Under the pieces are notes generated by a model that saw only the letters and a list, made by a program, of their open reading frames with translations, was not told the DNA's origin and ran no database searches. The translations under genes were made by a program, and so were the position numbers. From NCBI GenBank assembly GCA_028686345.1, contig JAQUCE010000045.1, positions 1 to 38,984 of the forward strand: a stretch of DNA of 38,984 nucleotides, read 5' to 3'. Below are positions 1 through 7,697 of this stretch, piece after piece (the first letter of the stretch is position 1; each line of letters opens with the position of its first letter). Source of the stretch: Kiritimatiellia bacterium. GTDB lineage: Bacteria > Verrucomicrobiota > Kiritimatiellia > RFP12 > UBA1067.

Positions 1-201
1 CGCTACTTTGAGCGTGAAATAAAGGCGAGGAAGCGCATCACAGCCCCACGCGATATTGCGCAGCTTGTGAGAACCTGTATCCCTGCTATAAGCCGTGAGT
101 GCTTAGTCCTGCTTTGTCTGGATGAAGTGCTGCTTGAGATGGGCATCCGGTTTATTGATCACCTGATTGTCGCCCCCGAATCCTCTATGAGCAGACGCTG
201 A
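1..201 (+). pseudogene. radC: RadC-family protein remnant lacking the JAMM metal-binding core
   Basis: Frame 1 is open from the window edge to TGA at 199-201 and encodes 66 residues. The first part (RYFEREIKARKRITAPRD, then AISRECLVLLCLD) matches the region just before the catalytic domain of RadC/JAB proteins. The last part (MGIRFIDHLIVAPESS) matches the C-terminal strand of the same domain, where family members read LDHLIIG followed by Ser. In intact RadC about 60-70 residues separate these blocks and carry the HNHPSG metal-binding motif. Here they are fused directly in frame, so the JAMM site is gone. RadC homologues are often found on mobile elements; their biochemical role is poorly defined. 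The 5' end lies outside the window. The family call is confident; the deletion is seen directly, and loss of function is inferred. Confidence 0.7.
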
Positions 202-203
202 TA

Positions 204-233
204 ACTCCCGCTGGCGCTGCTTCAGTCGGGAGT
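204..233. terminator. hairpin after the RadC remnant
   Basis: ACTCCCG at 204-210 pairs with CGGGAGT at 227-233, giving a 7-bp stem and a 16-nt loop. No T-tract follows. It begins 3 nt after the stop codon of the radC remnant, so it could be a weak terminator or simply a chance inverted repeat. Confidence 0.25.
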
Positions 234-604
234 GGACCCGCGATGTCAAAGGCGACTCGCTTGATATTGCCAGGGATGAGGGAGTTTGTACTACTAAAAT
301 TCTTCCACTAAATGGTGGTTGCTCTTTCTCGCACTTTTAAGGTTGCTTTTGGACTTTAAAAATTTAAGATTATCTGTTGCAATGTTATGTTTGACTGTCT
401 GGCGCAAAAAGACTACATTTGAGGCGTGAAAACACATATGTTTGAGCTCATGTTGACCGGGGCTAAAGCAGGATGCAGAGCGTGTGTTTAATGACCTCGG
501 CTTTGCGGGTAAAGTCAGTCCAATGGTGGTTGTTTCACACCTTAATGCCTCAAAAACCCGCTGTTTTTTATGAAACCCAACAACTTGATTTAGGAAAGAG
601 ATTC
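234..604. other. intergenic stretch without a convincing gene
   Basis: This looks AT-richer than the coding blocks. Open frames cross it on both strands, but their translations are low-complexity and resemble nothing I recognise. It carries the likely control region of the membrane protein that follows, ending in a good ribosome-binding site at 592-600. An ATG at 473 is in frame with that gene but has only a weak upstream purine run. Confidence 0.4.
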
Positions 605-1351
605 TTGGATAACGATAAAATTGTTTTAAGGAAACTGGGGGGCCTTTTTTTTCTCTTTGCGGTAGTTTGTGTTGCAGCCGGAGCTTCCCGATTAGCAACC
701 AGCGGGTTTAACTTTATTGTGTGCTTCGATATTTTGAGAGTCCGTGAGCTGCTTTCAATGTTTCTCTTTGCACCGCTGATCTGCCTTATGTTCTGGCTGT
801 TCAACCGCACTCTGGCACAGGGCCGGGCTCCGGGGTTCTTGGATCTCATCTGCCTCTTGGCAATCTACTGCATTGCCTGCGGCATGGGCATGCACGATCC
901 TGCCAACCGGTTGTTGAGCGCTTACCGTGCAGAGGGTATGATGAGCGCGGATATGCGTCGCTCAATTCTGTTTATGGACGACCAGCTGGGTCACTGGGTT
1001 TTCTGGTGCGGGTTTGTGCTGGGCAGCTGGTGTATAGGACTGCAACAGTTGCGAACACCGCTGAAGAACCGGATGCGCTCTCACACGGCAGTGTTTTTTT
1101 TGTGCGTCAGTCTGGTGCTGCTCGGGGTAATGCTAACCAACTTGTGGGACGAGTATCCCAAAACATTTGCTGATCTCGGCGTGATAGGGATAGCTGTTGC
1201 GCCTCTGCTGGCAGCGCACCTGATTTTTGCCCGTAAGGTTTCGATCCTGCGCCTTCCGGTCCTGTGGGTTATTTATCCCGCGTACATTGGCAGTGTGGTC
1301 GGCACGTTGCTGTGCTGGCAGTTGAGGTATGGAATAATTGGCGGGGGATAG
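605..1351 (+). CDS. multi-pass membrane protein of unknown function
   Basis: I do not recognise the family. From a TTG start at 605 the product has 248 residues; AGGAAAGAG at 592-600 is a well-placed Shine-Dalgarno sequence and decides this start. Starting at the in-frame ATG at 473 would add 44 residues that look non-coding. About seven hydrophobic segments are visible, beginning with one around GGLFFLFAVVCVAAG and ending near VVGTLLCW, separated by short Arg/Lys-rich loops. Two histidines lie in or near membrane segments, in GMGMHDPAN and DQLGHWVFW. The repeated spacing of His/Asp next to membrane helices could suggest cofactor or ion handling, but no function can be assigned. It stands alone between repeat-bearing intergenic regions. 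Confidence 0.6.
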   Translation: MDNDKIVLRKLGGLFFLFAVVCVAAGASRLATSGFNFIVCFDILRVRELLSMFLFAPLICLMFWLFNRTLAQGRAPGFLDLICLLAIYCIACGMGMHDPANRLLSAYRAEGMMSADMRRSILFMDDQLGHWVFWCGFVLGSWCIGLQQLRTPLKNRMRSHTAVFFLCVSLVLLGVMLTNLWDEYPKTFADLGVIGIAVAPLLAAHLIFARKVSILRLPVLWVIYPAYIGSVVGTLLCWQLRYGIIGGG

Positions 1352-1390
1352 GGTTTAGAAGCCCGAGCCGCGCTCGGCGCGGAGTGTTAA

Positions 1391-1422
1391 AGTGCGCGAG
1401 TGCGTTAGTGCGCGAATGCGTA
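1391..1422. repeat. 16-bp direct tandem duplication
   Basis: Two adjacent 16-bp units, AGTGCGCGAGTGCGTT and AGTGCGCGAATGCGTA, differ at two positions. They lead directly into the dispersed repeat that follows. A similar but shorter GCGAGTGCGCAAGTG precedes the second copy of that repeat near 32449. Confidence 0.5.
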
Positions 1423-1434
1423 AGTTAAAGAGAT

Positions 1435-1626
1435 GGAGCCTTTTGTGCGGGAGCAACGCAGCTCCGATTTCCAATCGGACATGTTCGTTTGGAAACCAAG
1501 GCGCGAAGCAAGGCAGTCGTCCGCAATGCGGGCGACTGCGGGCGGCACACGAGCCGTCAGGTTGCGCACTCCGGTCAGCCGCGCCCTTGGCTTACGATAG
1601 CGTTGACGATGCTGGTTGACGATTTA
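1435..1626 (+). repeat. dispersed repeat family A, copy 1
   Basis: The block starting GCGGGAGCAACG at 1448 and running through TTTCCAATCGGACATGT is repeated at 32483-32545 with few changes, and the similarity resumes at the far end (GTTGACGATG, TGGTTGACGATTT). Between these shared parts copy 1 has an unrelated, longer GC-rich middle. TCCGATTT and AATCGGA form an inverted repeat inside the conserved core. A 75-codon open frame through this copy is incidental. The copies are in the same orientation about 31 kb apart. Confidence 0.65.
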
Positions 1627-1703
1627 CACGAGCGTTGTTTAGAATTGTATTCCTAATCAAACAGCAGCTGCCTGCGGCTGGTTTTAAGTTTAAAGGAGTT
1701 GTT

Positions 1704-2585
1704 ATGGCGATATTAAGTATGACCGGCTTTGGTCGGGGCGAGTTCTCTGGTAAGGAGCATGAAATTACGGTTGAGCTGAGCTCTGTGAACAGAAAGCAGT
1801 TTGACTGCAGTGTCTCAATGCCGCGCGAGCTGGCAAGTTGCGAGGCCAAACTGCAGCGGGCAATCAGCTCGCAGATAACCCGCGGCTATGTCAAGGGAGC
1901 GGTTGCAATTGAAAGGTGCGGGGATCAGGACAAGCTCGGGATCGATCTTGACGCTGTTGAACAACAGCTCAAAGCCCTGCGGAGTGCTGCAAAGCACCTG
2001 GGACTGAGGGATGATCTGACGCTTTCGTCGTTTCTTGGATGGCCGGGGCTGGCAAAAGCGTCGGGTACCATAACCGACCCTGCTGAAATTTGGCCTGATG
2101 TTGAAAGGGCGGTGCTGCTGGCAGTTGAGGGTTTGCTGGCTATGCGCAGCCAGGAAGGGAGTGCGCTGGAGCAAGACATCCGTGGGCGGTTGAAAAGGCT
2201 GCAAGAAATTAATGCTCAAATTGAAGTGATAGCCCCCCAGATACCAGGTGTTTACCAGAAAAACCTGGAGCAGCGCTTGAAGAAACTGCTTGAAGCTGAG
2301 AGCCTGATCGACCAGGATGCGCTGGCGCGTGAGGTCGCGCTCTTTGCCGACCGCTGCGACATCAGCGAGGAGCTGACCCGTTTGAAAAGTCATTTTTCTC
2401 AGAGCGAAACAACGCTGGACAAAGGCGGCGTGTGCGGAAGGACGCTGGACTTTATCTGTCAGGAGATGTTCCGTGAGATTAACACCGTCGGCTCTAAGGC
2501 CAGCCATGCCTCTGTCTCCACCCTGGTGATTGAGTTTAAGGCCACGTTAGAGGCCATCCGCGAGCAGGTTCAAAACATCGAGTGA
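1704..2585 (+). CDS. yicC: YicC/YloC-family endoribonuclease
   Basis: The product has 293 residues, the usual YicC length. The N-terminus MAILSMTGFGRGE is the family hallmark (YicC-like N-terminal domain), and the C-terminal half is the DUF1732 domain with DISEELTRLKSH, GRTLDFICQEMFREINT and the terminal EAIREQVQNIE, all typical. E. coli YicC is reported to be an endoribonuclease that takes part in small-RNA turnover. The ATG at 1704 is preceded by AAAGGAG at 1692-1698 and begins exactly at the conserved N-terminus, so an in-frame upstream start at 1635 is rejected. In many bacteria yicC is followed by gmk and rpoZ; here it ends against a convergent gene instead. Confidence 0.95.
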   Translation: MAILSMTGFGRGEFSGKEHEITVELSSVNRKQFDCSVSMPRELASCEAKLQRAISSQITRGYVKGAVAIERCGDQDKLGIDLDAVEQQLKALRSAAKHLGLRDDLTLSSFLGWPGLAKASGTITDPAEIWPDVERAVLLAVEGLLAMRSQEGSALEQDIRGRLKRLQEINAQIEVIAPQIPGVYQKNLEQRLKKLLEAESLIDQDALAREVALFADRCDISEELTRLKSHFSQSETTLDKGGVCGRTLDFICQEMFREINTVGSKASHASVSTLVIEFKATLEAIREQVQNIE

Positions 2586-2596
2586 TACTGAAGCAG

Positions 2597-2625
2597 TGCA
2601 AGCATCCTTGCAGATGAAATTTCAT
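2597..2625. terminator. two small hairpins between convergent genes
   Basis: TGCAAG (2597-2602) pairs with CTTGCA (2607-2612), and next to it ATGAAATTTCAT (2614-2625) is a perfect 12-bp palindrome. They sit in the 57-nt gap between the convergent yicC and DUF4091 genes and could act as a bidirectional terminator. The sequence GTGATACTGAAGCAGTGCAA also looks like a degenerate relative of dispersed repeat family B. Confidence 0.35.
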
Positions 2626-2642
2626 GCAGATCCAGGCACGCA

Positions 2643-2873
2643 TTACCTCTCGCCCTGCATGGCTTTGAGTGCCTTTAGGCGCAACTCCGACAGGGGTTGA
2701 GCCTGCCGATACGCGCCAAGCAGTTCATCTGCCAGCTGAGCCTTGCCGCGCTGCCGAAGCGCAGCAAGCAACCGGTAATCTTCCCAGCCGTCGCGCATAA
2801 CATCGTAGATTGGCATGGTAACGGGGCTGTTCGGGCCGGGGAATACCATCTGGTAGTTGTAGTCCAGCTGGGT
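2643..2873 (-). pseudogene. C-terminal tail of the DUF4091-type protein, downstream of an in-frame TGA
   Basis: On the minus strand the reading frame of the 704-residue gene to the right continues past TGA at 2876-2874 for another 76 codons to a stop at 2643. The continuation reads TQLDYNYQMVFPGPNS, then YDVMRDGWEDYRLLAALR, which is the usual end of DUF4091-type glycosidase-like proteins (a PG block, then RDGxEDYxLL). The tail is therefore genuine protein sequence split from its body by one nonsense codon. Without readthrough it is not expressed; an internal ATG in the tail has no evident function. Confidence 0.75.
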
Positions 2874-4988
2874 TCAAGTGCGGATGTCCCAAGGATTGCC
2901 ACGGGGTGCGTAGTAGCAGTAATAGCCCCAGCCGTTGAACCCCAAGTCGAATGCCTTCCAAGCCATAGCCCGGCCGCCGCGGCGTGCGGGGTGGATGAAG
3001 AAAGCGCGCACAAACCGCGGCTTGCCCCACAACTCTCTGGTGGTGAGATTGTCGCCCACCAACGTGGTAATCGGCACTGAAATGTCTATATTCTCATTGT
3101 ACCAGGCACCCAGATGCTTGACAATGTCCTCCTGCGGGGTGTGGCCGGGCCGCCAGAAGAGCGGATTCATGTAGATACGGACGCTTGGATCTGTCCGGCG
3201 GATGATGCGGGCGAGAGCACCGAAGAGAGCCGCGTTGGTCTCCTGCGGCTCGTCCCACAATTCGACCCACCATTCGTCGTAGCTGAGGTTTAGCTCACGG
3301 GCTTGGCGCACTAGTTCCTTCACATGGTTGGCGATTCGGCTCTCATCCTTTGGGTTAAGTTGCTCTGGAGTGAGCAAGTTGCAATAGCCGCGGTTCACGA
3401 AGTCGTCGGGGATTCCTGTAACCTGGTAGTGGGTTCGTCCGTGCGCACCAAAGGCCGCCGCTTTGCTGCCCGGCATTGGCAGACCCGCCCATACTGTCAC
3501 GCCAAGTTCGCGATTGACGCGTGCGTCACTCTTGATCCGGCTTCTGCTTTCAAACGGGAACTGACGGGTGCCGTTGCCCCAACTGCGAACCCATAAACCC
3601 AGCTCTGGAAGAACAAGGTCGATGACCTCAACTGTTAACGGCATGCTAATCCGCCTGCCGTCAGCGGCAGTGGCAGAGATTACGCCGGTGTAACGGCCCG
3701 GCAGTGCCTGGTCGGTTGTGATGCGCAACAGGAACACCGCGGCACCACCTACGGGCAGAACCACATGCGGAAAGTCGCGGATGGCAGTGCCGTTGCTCAG
3801 GTAGCGCTGCATCAGGCTGCGTCCGAGCATCTGGCCTTGGCCGAAAAAAGGCAGGATGCAGACGGCGGAGTCGGATTGGGACTCTGACGGCAGGGTGTCA
3901 TCTGCCATGAGCCGCAGACGCTGTTCAGCGGTCAGACGTTGTTTCGGCGGAGTTGCGGGCAGCGCCCCGCCGATCAGTAAACTGGCCTTAAGCTTCGGTG
4001 CCACCTCGGAGAGCCCGGCATGGTGTAAGACGACCTCGTTCATTGTGACCGAGAGGCTCTCCGTGGCTGATGTGTTGGACAGAGTGACGAAAGCACTCTC
4101 GCTTTCGTTGCGGGTCAGGAGCATGTGCAAAGGCGCATTGATGGCGGCAGCCGGGGGGAGAACCGGTGCCGTCGGGCTGGCCTCCACACTCTGCGCCCAA
4201 ACCGCTGGCTCCTCTGCATGATGGCCGATGGCGGCGCGCCACGCAATAAGCTTGGCAACCGGGAATTGGGTTGCTGTCACCCCTGGTATCGAAACGAGCA
4301 TCCCCTGCTTCAGTGGGTTTGTAAGGTAAGTTGGTGCAATGTTCTCGGGGTATTCATCCGAGACCTCGCCGCTGCCCCACACGAGGAGTTCGTCCACGTA
4401 TGTAATACCGGTTGAGCTGATGGACAATCGCAGATATCGCCCCCGGCTGTCCGGCGGCAGCTTTAGCCGCCGAAGCGTTTGTTTTTCGCCGTCCTGGGAG
4501 GGGCGGTCGCTGATCATACGCCACTCACCAGCGGGAGAGTCGGCGACCTCGATTCGGACAGAGACATCCGGAGTGCGGGTGCAGATGGTGTTGACCTCAG
4601 TGAAGGTGCAAGGGCGCTTGAAGTCAAAGACGACCACCAACGGGCCGCGAGACTGGCCGACCGGCACATGCCAGTCGCCTGCTGTGCGGCCGTCAAGCAG
4701 ACGGCGGCCGAAACTCTCCGGTTGATTGGCGATGCGATCCGCTGGATTGGCCGGGTCGCTTTCGTACCAGTACTCGACTCCGGTCAGGACGACCTCGCCC
4801 CAATAGCCTTCGTTGTCGCTGAGCAACTTGCCGGAGGGTGCATCGGCGGTGACGCTGCCGTCGAACCAGACCAGATCAGTGGCATGCAGTAGATAAGCAG
4901 TACCGACGATCAGCAGGGGTAATAATCTCTCTTTTATGATGAGCCTCCCTTTCGTAGAAGAGCCTAACAAGCTGATTCTTGAATTCAT
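2874..4988 (-). CDS. secreted DUF4091-type glycosidase-like protein, prematurely stopped
   Basis: The 704-residue product starts with a cleavable-looking signal segment (LLPLLIVGTAYLLHA, residues about 23-37). Residues about 60-210 resemble a discoidin (F5/8 type C) fold, with GEWRMIS and GRYLRLSIS typical of galactose-binding-like domains. The second half resembles the catalytic-type barrel next to DUF4091, with ELWDEPQ near residue 580 as the likely acidic motif and FNGWGYYCYY near the end. These PVC-type secreted proteins are presumed to act on polysaccharides. The frame stops at TGA 2876-2874 after NPWDIRT, yet clear homology continues for 76 codons, so the full gene would be 781 residues. 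A TGG-to-TGA change is the simplest explanation. The gene is divergent from tdh. Confidence 0.8.
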   Translation of the reverse strand: MNSRISLLGSSTKGRLIIKERLLPLLIVGTAYLLHATDLVWFDGSVTADAPSGKLLSDNEGYWGEVVLTGVEYWYESDPANPADRIANQPESFGRRLLDGRTAGDWHVPVGQSRGPLVVVFDFKRPCTFTEVNTICTRTPDVSVRIEVADSPAGEWRMISDRPSQDGEKQTLRRLKLPPDSRGRYLRLSISSTGITYVDELLVWGSGEVSDEYPENIAPTYLTNPLKQGMLVSIPGVTATQFPVAKLIAWRAAIGHHAEEPAVWAQSVEASPTAPVLPPAAAINAPLHMLLTRNESESAFVTLSNTSATESLSVTMNEVVLHHAGLSEVAPKLKASLLIGGALPATPPKQRLTAEQRLRLMADDTLPSESQSDSAVCILPFFGQGQMLGRSLMQRYLSNGTAIRDFPHVVLPVGGAAVFLLRITTDQALPGRYTGVISATAADGRRISMPLTVEVIDLVLPELGLWVRSWGNGTRQFPFESRSRIKSDARVNRELGVTVWAGLPMPGSKAAAFGAHGRTHYQVTGIPDDFVNRGYCNLLTPEQLNPKDESRIANHVKELVRQARELNLSYDEWWVELWDEPQETNAALFGALARIIRRTDPSVRIYMNPLFWRPGHTPQEDIVKHLGAWYNENIDISVPITTLVGDNLTTRELWGKPRFVRAFFIHPARRGGRAMAWKAFDLGFNGWGYYCYYAPRGNPWDIRT

Positions 4989-4998
4989 CCTTGATTTT

Positions 4999-5027
4999 TT
5001 GTCAGCATTAAACTAGTATGTTACACA
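4999..5027 (+). promoter_or_regulatory. candidate sigma70-type promoter for tdh
   Basis: TTGTCA (4999-5004) and TACACA (5022-5027) are separated by 17 bp in the intergenic region, ending 38 nt before the tdh start codon. The -10 element is a moderate match only. Confidence 0.35.
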
Positions 5028-5046
5028 TTATTTAGTTTGGCATCAA
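5018..5046 (-). promoter_or_regulatory. candidate promoter for the divergent DUF4091-type gene
   Basis: Reading the minus strand, TTGATG (5046-5041) and TAACAT (5023-5018) are 17 bp apart. The -10 element lies 30 nt upstream of the ATG at 4988. It overlaps the candidate tdh promoter by 10 bp, a back-to-back arrangement in which the two promoters could compete or share a regulator. Confidence 0.35.
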
Positions 5047-5065
5047 CAAATCAAATCGGAAACAT

Positions 5066-6097
5066 ATGAAAGCACTGATAAAAAAGCGCGCTGAGGTGGG
5101 TTTATGGCTGGAAGATGCAGATTTTCCGGTGGTAGGCAATAATGACGTTTTAGTGAAGATCCAGAAAACTGCTATTTGCGGTACTGATGTTCACATTTAC
5201 AACTGGGATGAGTGGTCGCGTAAAACAATTCAGGTGCCAATGATCATTGGCCACGAATTTGCGGGGGTGGTGGAGCAGGTTGGGGCGAATGTGACGAGTG
5301 TCAAGGCCGGGGATGTTGTTTCAGGCGAGGGGCACATTGTCTGCGAACGGTGTCGCAACTGTCTGGCCGGGCGGCGTCACCTGTGTCCAAACACAATCGG
5401 GGTTGGTGTCAACCGCGACGGCTGCTTTGCGCAGTATCTCTGTATACCGGCCAAAAATGTCTTCAAGCCAAACAATCCGATTGCCACCGAGTTGCTGAGC
5501 TGCTTCGATCCCTACGGGAATGCCGTGCACACAGCTCTTTCATTCAGTATGGTGGGTGAGGATGTTTTGATCACCGGTGCCGGACCGATTGGTATTATGG
5601 CTGCCATGGTGGCTCAGCACTGCGGCGCCCGCAGCATTGTGATCACTGACTTGAATGATTACCGGCTGGATTTGGCTAAAAAAATTGTGCCCAAGGTCAT
5701 CACTCACAACGCAGGCCAGGGTCCGATTACGCGCGAGTTTATGCGTACCTTGAATATCTATGAGGGGTTTGATGTCGGGCTGGAGATGTCCGGCTCGCCG
5801 CATGCCTTCCGGGAGATGCTGAGCAAGATGATCCACGGCGGCAGCATTGCCATGCTGGCGTTTATGCCCAACGGCACCGGGATTGACTGGGACCAAGTGG
5901 TGCTGGGCGGGCTGAACATCAAAGGGATTTACGGACGGGAGATTTTCGAGACTTGGTATAAGGGTATGATGATGGTGCAGAGCGGCATTCCATTGCATAA
6001 GATTATCACCCATTGCTTTCATTATACCGATTTTCAGCAGGGATTTGATGTGATGCGCTCCGGACAGTCTGGAAAAGTGATATTGGATTGGTCGTAG
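5066..6097 (+). CDS. tdh: L-threonine 3-dehydrogenase
   Basis: This 343-residue zinc-dependent medium-chain dehydrogenase oxidises L-threonine with NAD+ to 2-amino-3-ketobutyrate. The catalytic-zinc ligands fit C38 (ICGTDVH), H63 and E64 (GHEFAG). The structural zinc site is C93, C96, C99 and C107 (CERCRNCL, then HLCPN). The Rossmann motif GAGPIG is at residues 171-176, followed by the NAD-binding Asp in VITDLN. Length and N-terminus match the E. coli enzyme (341 residues). The next gene, kbl, encodes the enzyme that consumes its unstable product, so the pair forms the threonine-to-glycine route. The ATG follows a purine run (CGGAAAC), a modest ribosome-binding site. Confidence 0.95.
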   Translation: MKALIKKRAEVGLWLEDADFPVVGNNDVLVKIQKTAICGTDVHIYNWDEWSRKTIQVPMIIGHEFAGVVEQVGANVTSVKAGDVVSGEGHIVCERCRNCLAGRRHLCPNTIGVGVNRDGCFAQYLCIPAKNVFKPNNPIATELLSCFDPYGNAVHTALSFSMVGEDVLITGAGPIGIMAAMVAQHCGARSIVITDLNDYRLDLAKKIVPKVITHNAGQGPITREFMRTLNIYEGFDVGLEMSGSPHAFREMLSKMIHGGSIAMLAFMPNGTGIDWDQVVLGGLNIKGIYGREIFETWYKGMMMVQSGIPLHKIITHCFHYTDFQQGFDVMRSGQSGKVILDWS

Positions 6098-6108
6098 TGG
6101 CAGGATGC

Positions 6109-6165
6109 CTTTGCCGCTAACTTTGCCGCTAACTTTGTCGAGAGCTTTGTCGAGAGCTTTGCTGG
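6109..6165. repeat. 12-bp tandem repeat behind tdh
   Basis: Two copies of CTTTGCCGCTAA (6109-6132) are followed by two copies of CTTTGTCGAGAG (6133-6156) and a partial CTTTGCTGG. The array starts 11 nt after the tdh stop codon. It is not in an obvious gene. Confidence 0.6.
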
Positions 6166-6225
6166 AGGTGGATGGGAGATGAGAGCAATGGGAGTGATCG
6201 GAAGTATGTTGGCCAGCGAGCGTAC

Positions 6226-6239
6226 GGCGCAAATGCGCC
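6226..6239. terminator. small GC hairpin between tdh and kbl
   Basis: GGCGC (6226-6230) pairs with GCGCC (6235-6239) around AAAT. A short T-run (6260-6264) follows only after about 20 nt, so it is at best a weak terminator. Confidence 0.2.
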
Positions 6240-6267
6240 AAACACCTGAGGCGGCAAACTTTTTAAG

Positions 6268-6423
6268 GCTGCTCCAAAGCGGGTTATTGAGATGTTACTG
6301 TAAAAGTGATAATAGAGTAGTGCAAGCATCTTGCTTGCAGAAAACATTTTCATTCAACAGCTGATGAAGACGGCTATTGGAACTTCTTGTTTTTTCGACA
6401 GGACTTGAGAGAAAAGCAACTAA
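6268..6423 (+). repeat. dispersed repeat family B, copy 1, in front of kbl
   Basis: Three parts can be matched elsewhere. The left part (GCTCCAAAGCGGGTTATTGA) recurs inverted in copy 2 near 13283. The middle (GTGATAATAGAGTAGTGCAA) recurs in copies 2 and 3. The right part (AACTTCTTGTTTTTT, CGACAGGA, TTGAGAGAA, AGCAACTAA) recurs in copy 3 just before the FHA-MoxR gene. The middle holds a perfect hairpin, TGCAAGC (6321-6327) with GCTTGCA (6333-6339). The element ends 9 nt before the kbl start codon, so it forms the kbl leader. Confidence 0.75.
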
Positions 6424-6432
6424 GGGAGAAGA

Positions 6433-7623
6433 ATGAGTTTTAAAAGTGCGAAAGAGAGTTTGGCAGCCGAACTGGCGGAGATTAGAGCGAGCGGCTTGTG
6501 GAAAACCGAGCGGGTGATTGCCACCGATCAAAATCGGGAGATTACGCTGGCGGATGGCCGCCAGGTGATCAATATGTGTGCCAACAACTACCTCGGACTT
6601 GCGAACAACCCGGAGGTTATCGCAGCTGCGAAAGCAAGCTACGATGTGTGGGGGTTTGGCCTCTCCTCTGTGCGTTTTATCTGTGGCACCCAGAGTATTC
6701 ATAAGGCTCTTGAGGCAAAGGTCAGTGAGTTCCTGGGCATGGAGGAGACAATTCTCTATGCCGCCTGCTTTGATGCCAACACAGGGCTTTACGAGACCAT
6801 TCTTTCGAACGAAGATGCGGTTCTATCCGATGAGTTTAACCACGCCTCGATCATCGATGGTGTGCGTCTGTGCAAAGCTGCCCGCTATCGCTATAAAAAC
6901 AATGATATGCGGGATCTGGAGGCCAAACTGAAAGAGGCGCGGGCCGCTGGCGCGCGGCGGATGTTGATTACAACTGACGGCGTTTTTTCGATGGATGGAA
7001 CCGTTGCCCACCTGGATCAAATCTGTGATCTCGCGGATCAGTATGATGCCATGGTGCATCATGACGACTGCCATGCAGTGGGGTTCATGGGCAAGAGCGG
7101 ACGCGGCACGCATGAATATTGCGGTGTGATGGATCGCGTTGATATCATCACCGGAACTTTTGGCAAGGCCCTGGGCGGCGCATCAGGGGGGTATACCTCT
7201 GGCCGCAAGGAGATTGTGGATATGCTGCGTCAGCGTTCGCGTCCCTATCTCTTCTCCAACACCTTGGCACCTGCGATCTGCGCAGCCTCAATCAAGGTTT
7301 TGGAGATGCTTTCAGCATCGACCGCGCTGCGCGACCGGCTGGCTGAGAACACCCGTATCTTCCGGGATGGCATGAGGGCCGCTGGCTTTGACATACCCGC
7401 TGGTGATCACCCCATTGTGCCGGTGATGCTGGGGGATGCAGTGCTGGCGCAAAAGATGTCGCAGAGGTTGCTGGAACTCGGAATTTATGCGATTGGGTTT
7501 TTCTACCCGGTTGTGCCAAAAGGCAAAGCGCGAATCCGCACCCAGATTTCAGCGGCGCACAACCAGGAGGATCTGGAGCGGGCGGTTGCCGCCTTTGCCA
7601 CAGCCTACAGCGAGTTGAGATAG
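6433..7623 (+). CDS. kbl: glycine C-acetyltransferase (2-amino-3-ketobutyrate CoA ligase)
   Basis: The 396-residue product is a PLP-dependent alpha-oxoamine synthase, close to E. coli Kbl (398 residues). It cleaves 2-amino-3-ketobutyrate with CoA to glycine and acetyl-CoA. Visible landmarks are [10 protein letters not shown] (51-60), SVRFICGTQ (79-87), the PLP-contacting HHDDCHAVG (209-217) and the Schiff-base lysine K245 in [21 protein letters not shown] at 6424-6431 sets the ATG at 6433. It lies 335 nt behind tdh with two repeat elements between them, unlike the tight kbl-tdh operon of enterics. It may therefore have its own promoter within the repeat-derived leader. Confidence 0.95.
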   Translation: MSFKSAKESLAAELAEIRASGLWKTERVIATDQNREITLADGRQVINMCANNYLGLANNPEVIAAAKASYDVWGFGLSSVRFICGTQSIHKALEAKVSEFLGMEETILYAACFDANTGLYETILSNEDAVLSDEFNHASIIDGVRLCKAARYRYKNNDMRDLEAKLKEARAAGARRMLITTDGVFSMDGTVAHLDQICDLADQYDAMVHHDDCHAVGFMGKSGRGTHEYCGVMDRVDIITGTFGKALGGASGGYTSGRKEIVDMLRQRSRPYLFSNTLAPAICAASIKVLEMLSASTALRDRLAENTRIFRDGMRAAGFDIPAGDHPIVPVMLGDAVLAQKMSQRLLELGIYAIGFFYPVVPKGKARIRTQISAAHNQEDLERAVAAFATAYSELR

Positions 7624-7697
7624 GCTTGTAGTCTGTTCAGCACTCTGCTACAGGCTCGTGCTGCGATTTTATCAACGAACTAAATAAAAGGAAAATA

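Noticed and set aside
294..698. Minus-strand frame of 134 codons
   Set aside because: The translation is low in structure and overlaps the membrane protein; no ribosome-binding site was found.
1392..1619. 75-codon frame over repeat A, and its counterpart at 32447-32698
   Set aside because: Both arise from the dispersed repeat (shared CGSN, PISNRTC peptides), with no independent coding evidence.
2874..2876. Selenocysteine codon
   Set aside because: The surrounding sequence fits Trp in this family, and no SECIS-like stem-loop stood out directly behind the TGA by eye.
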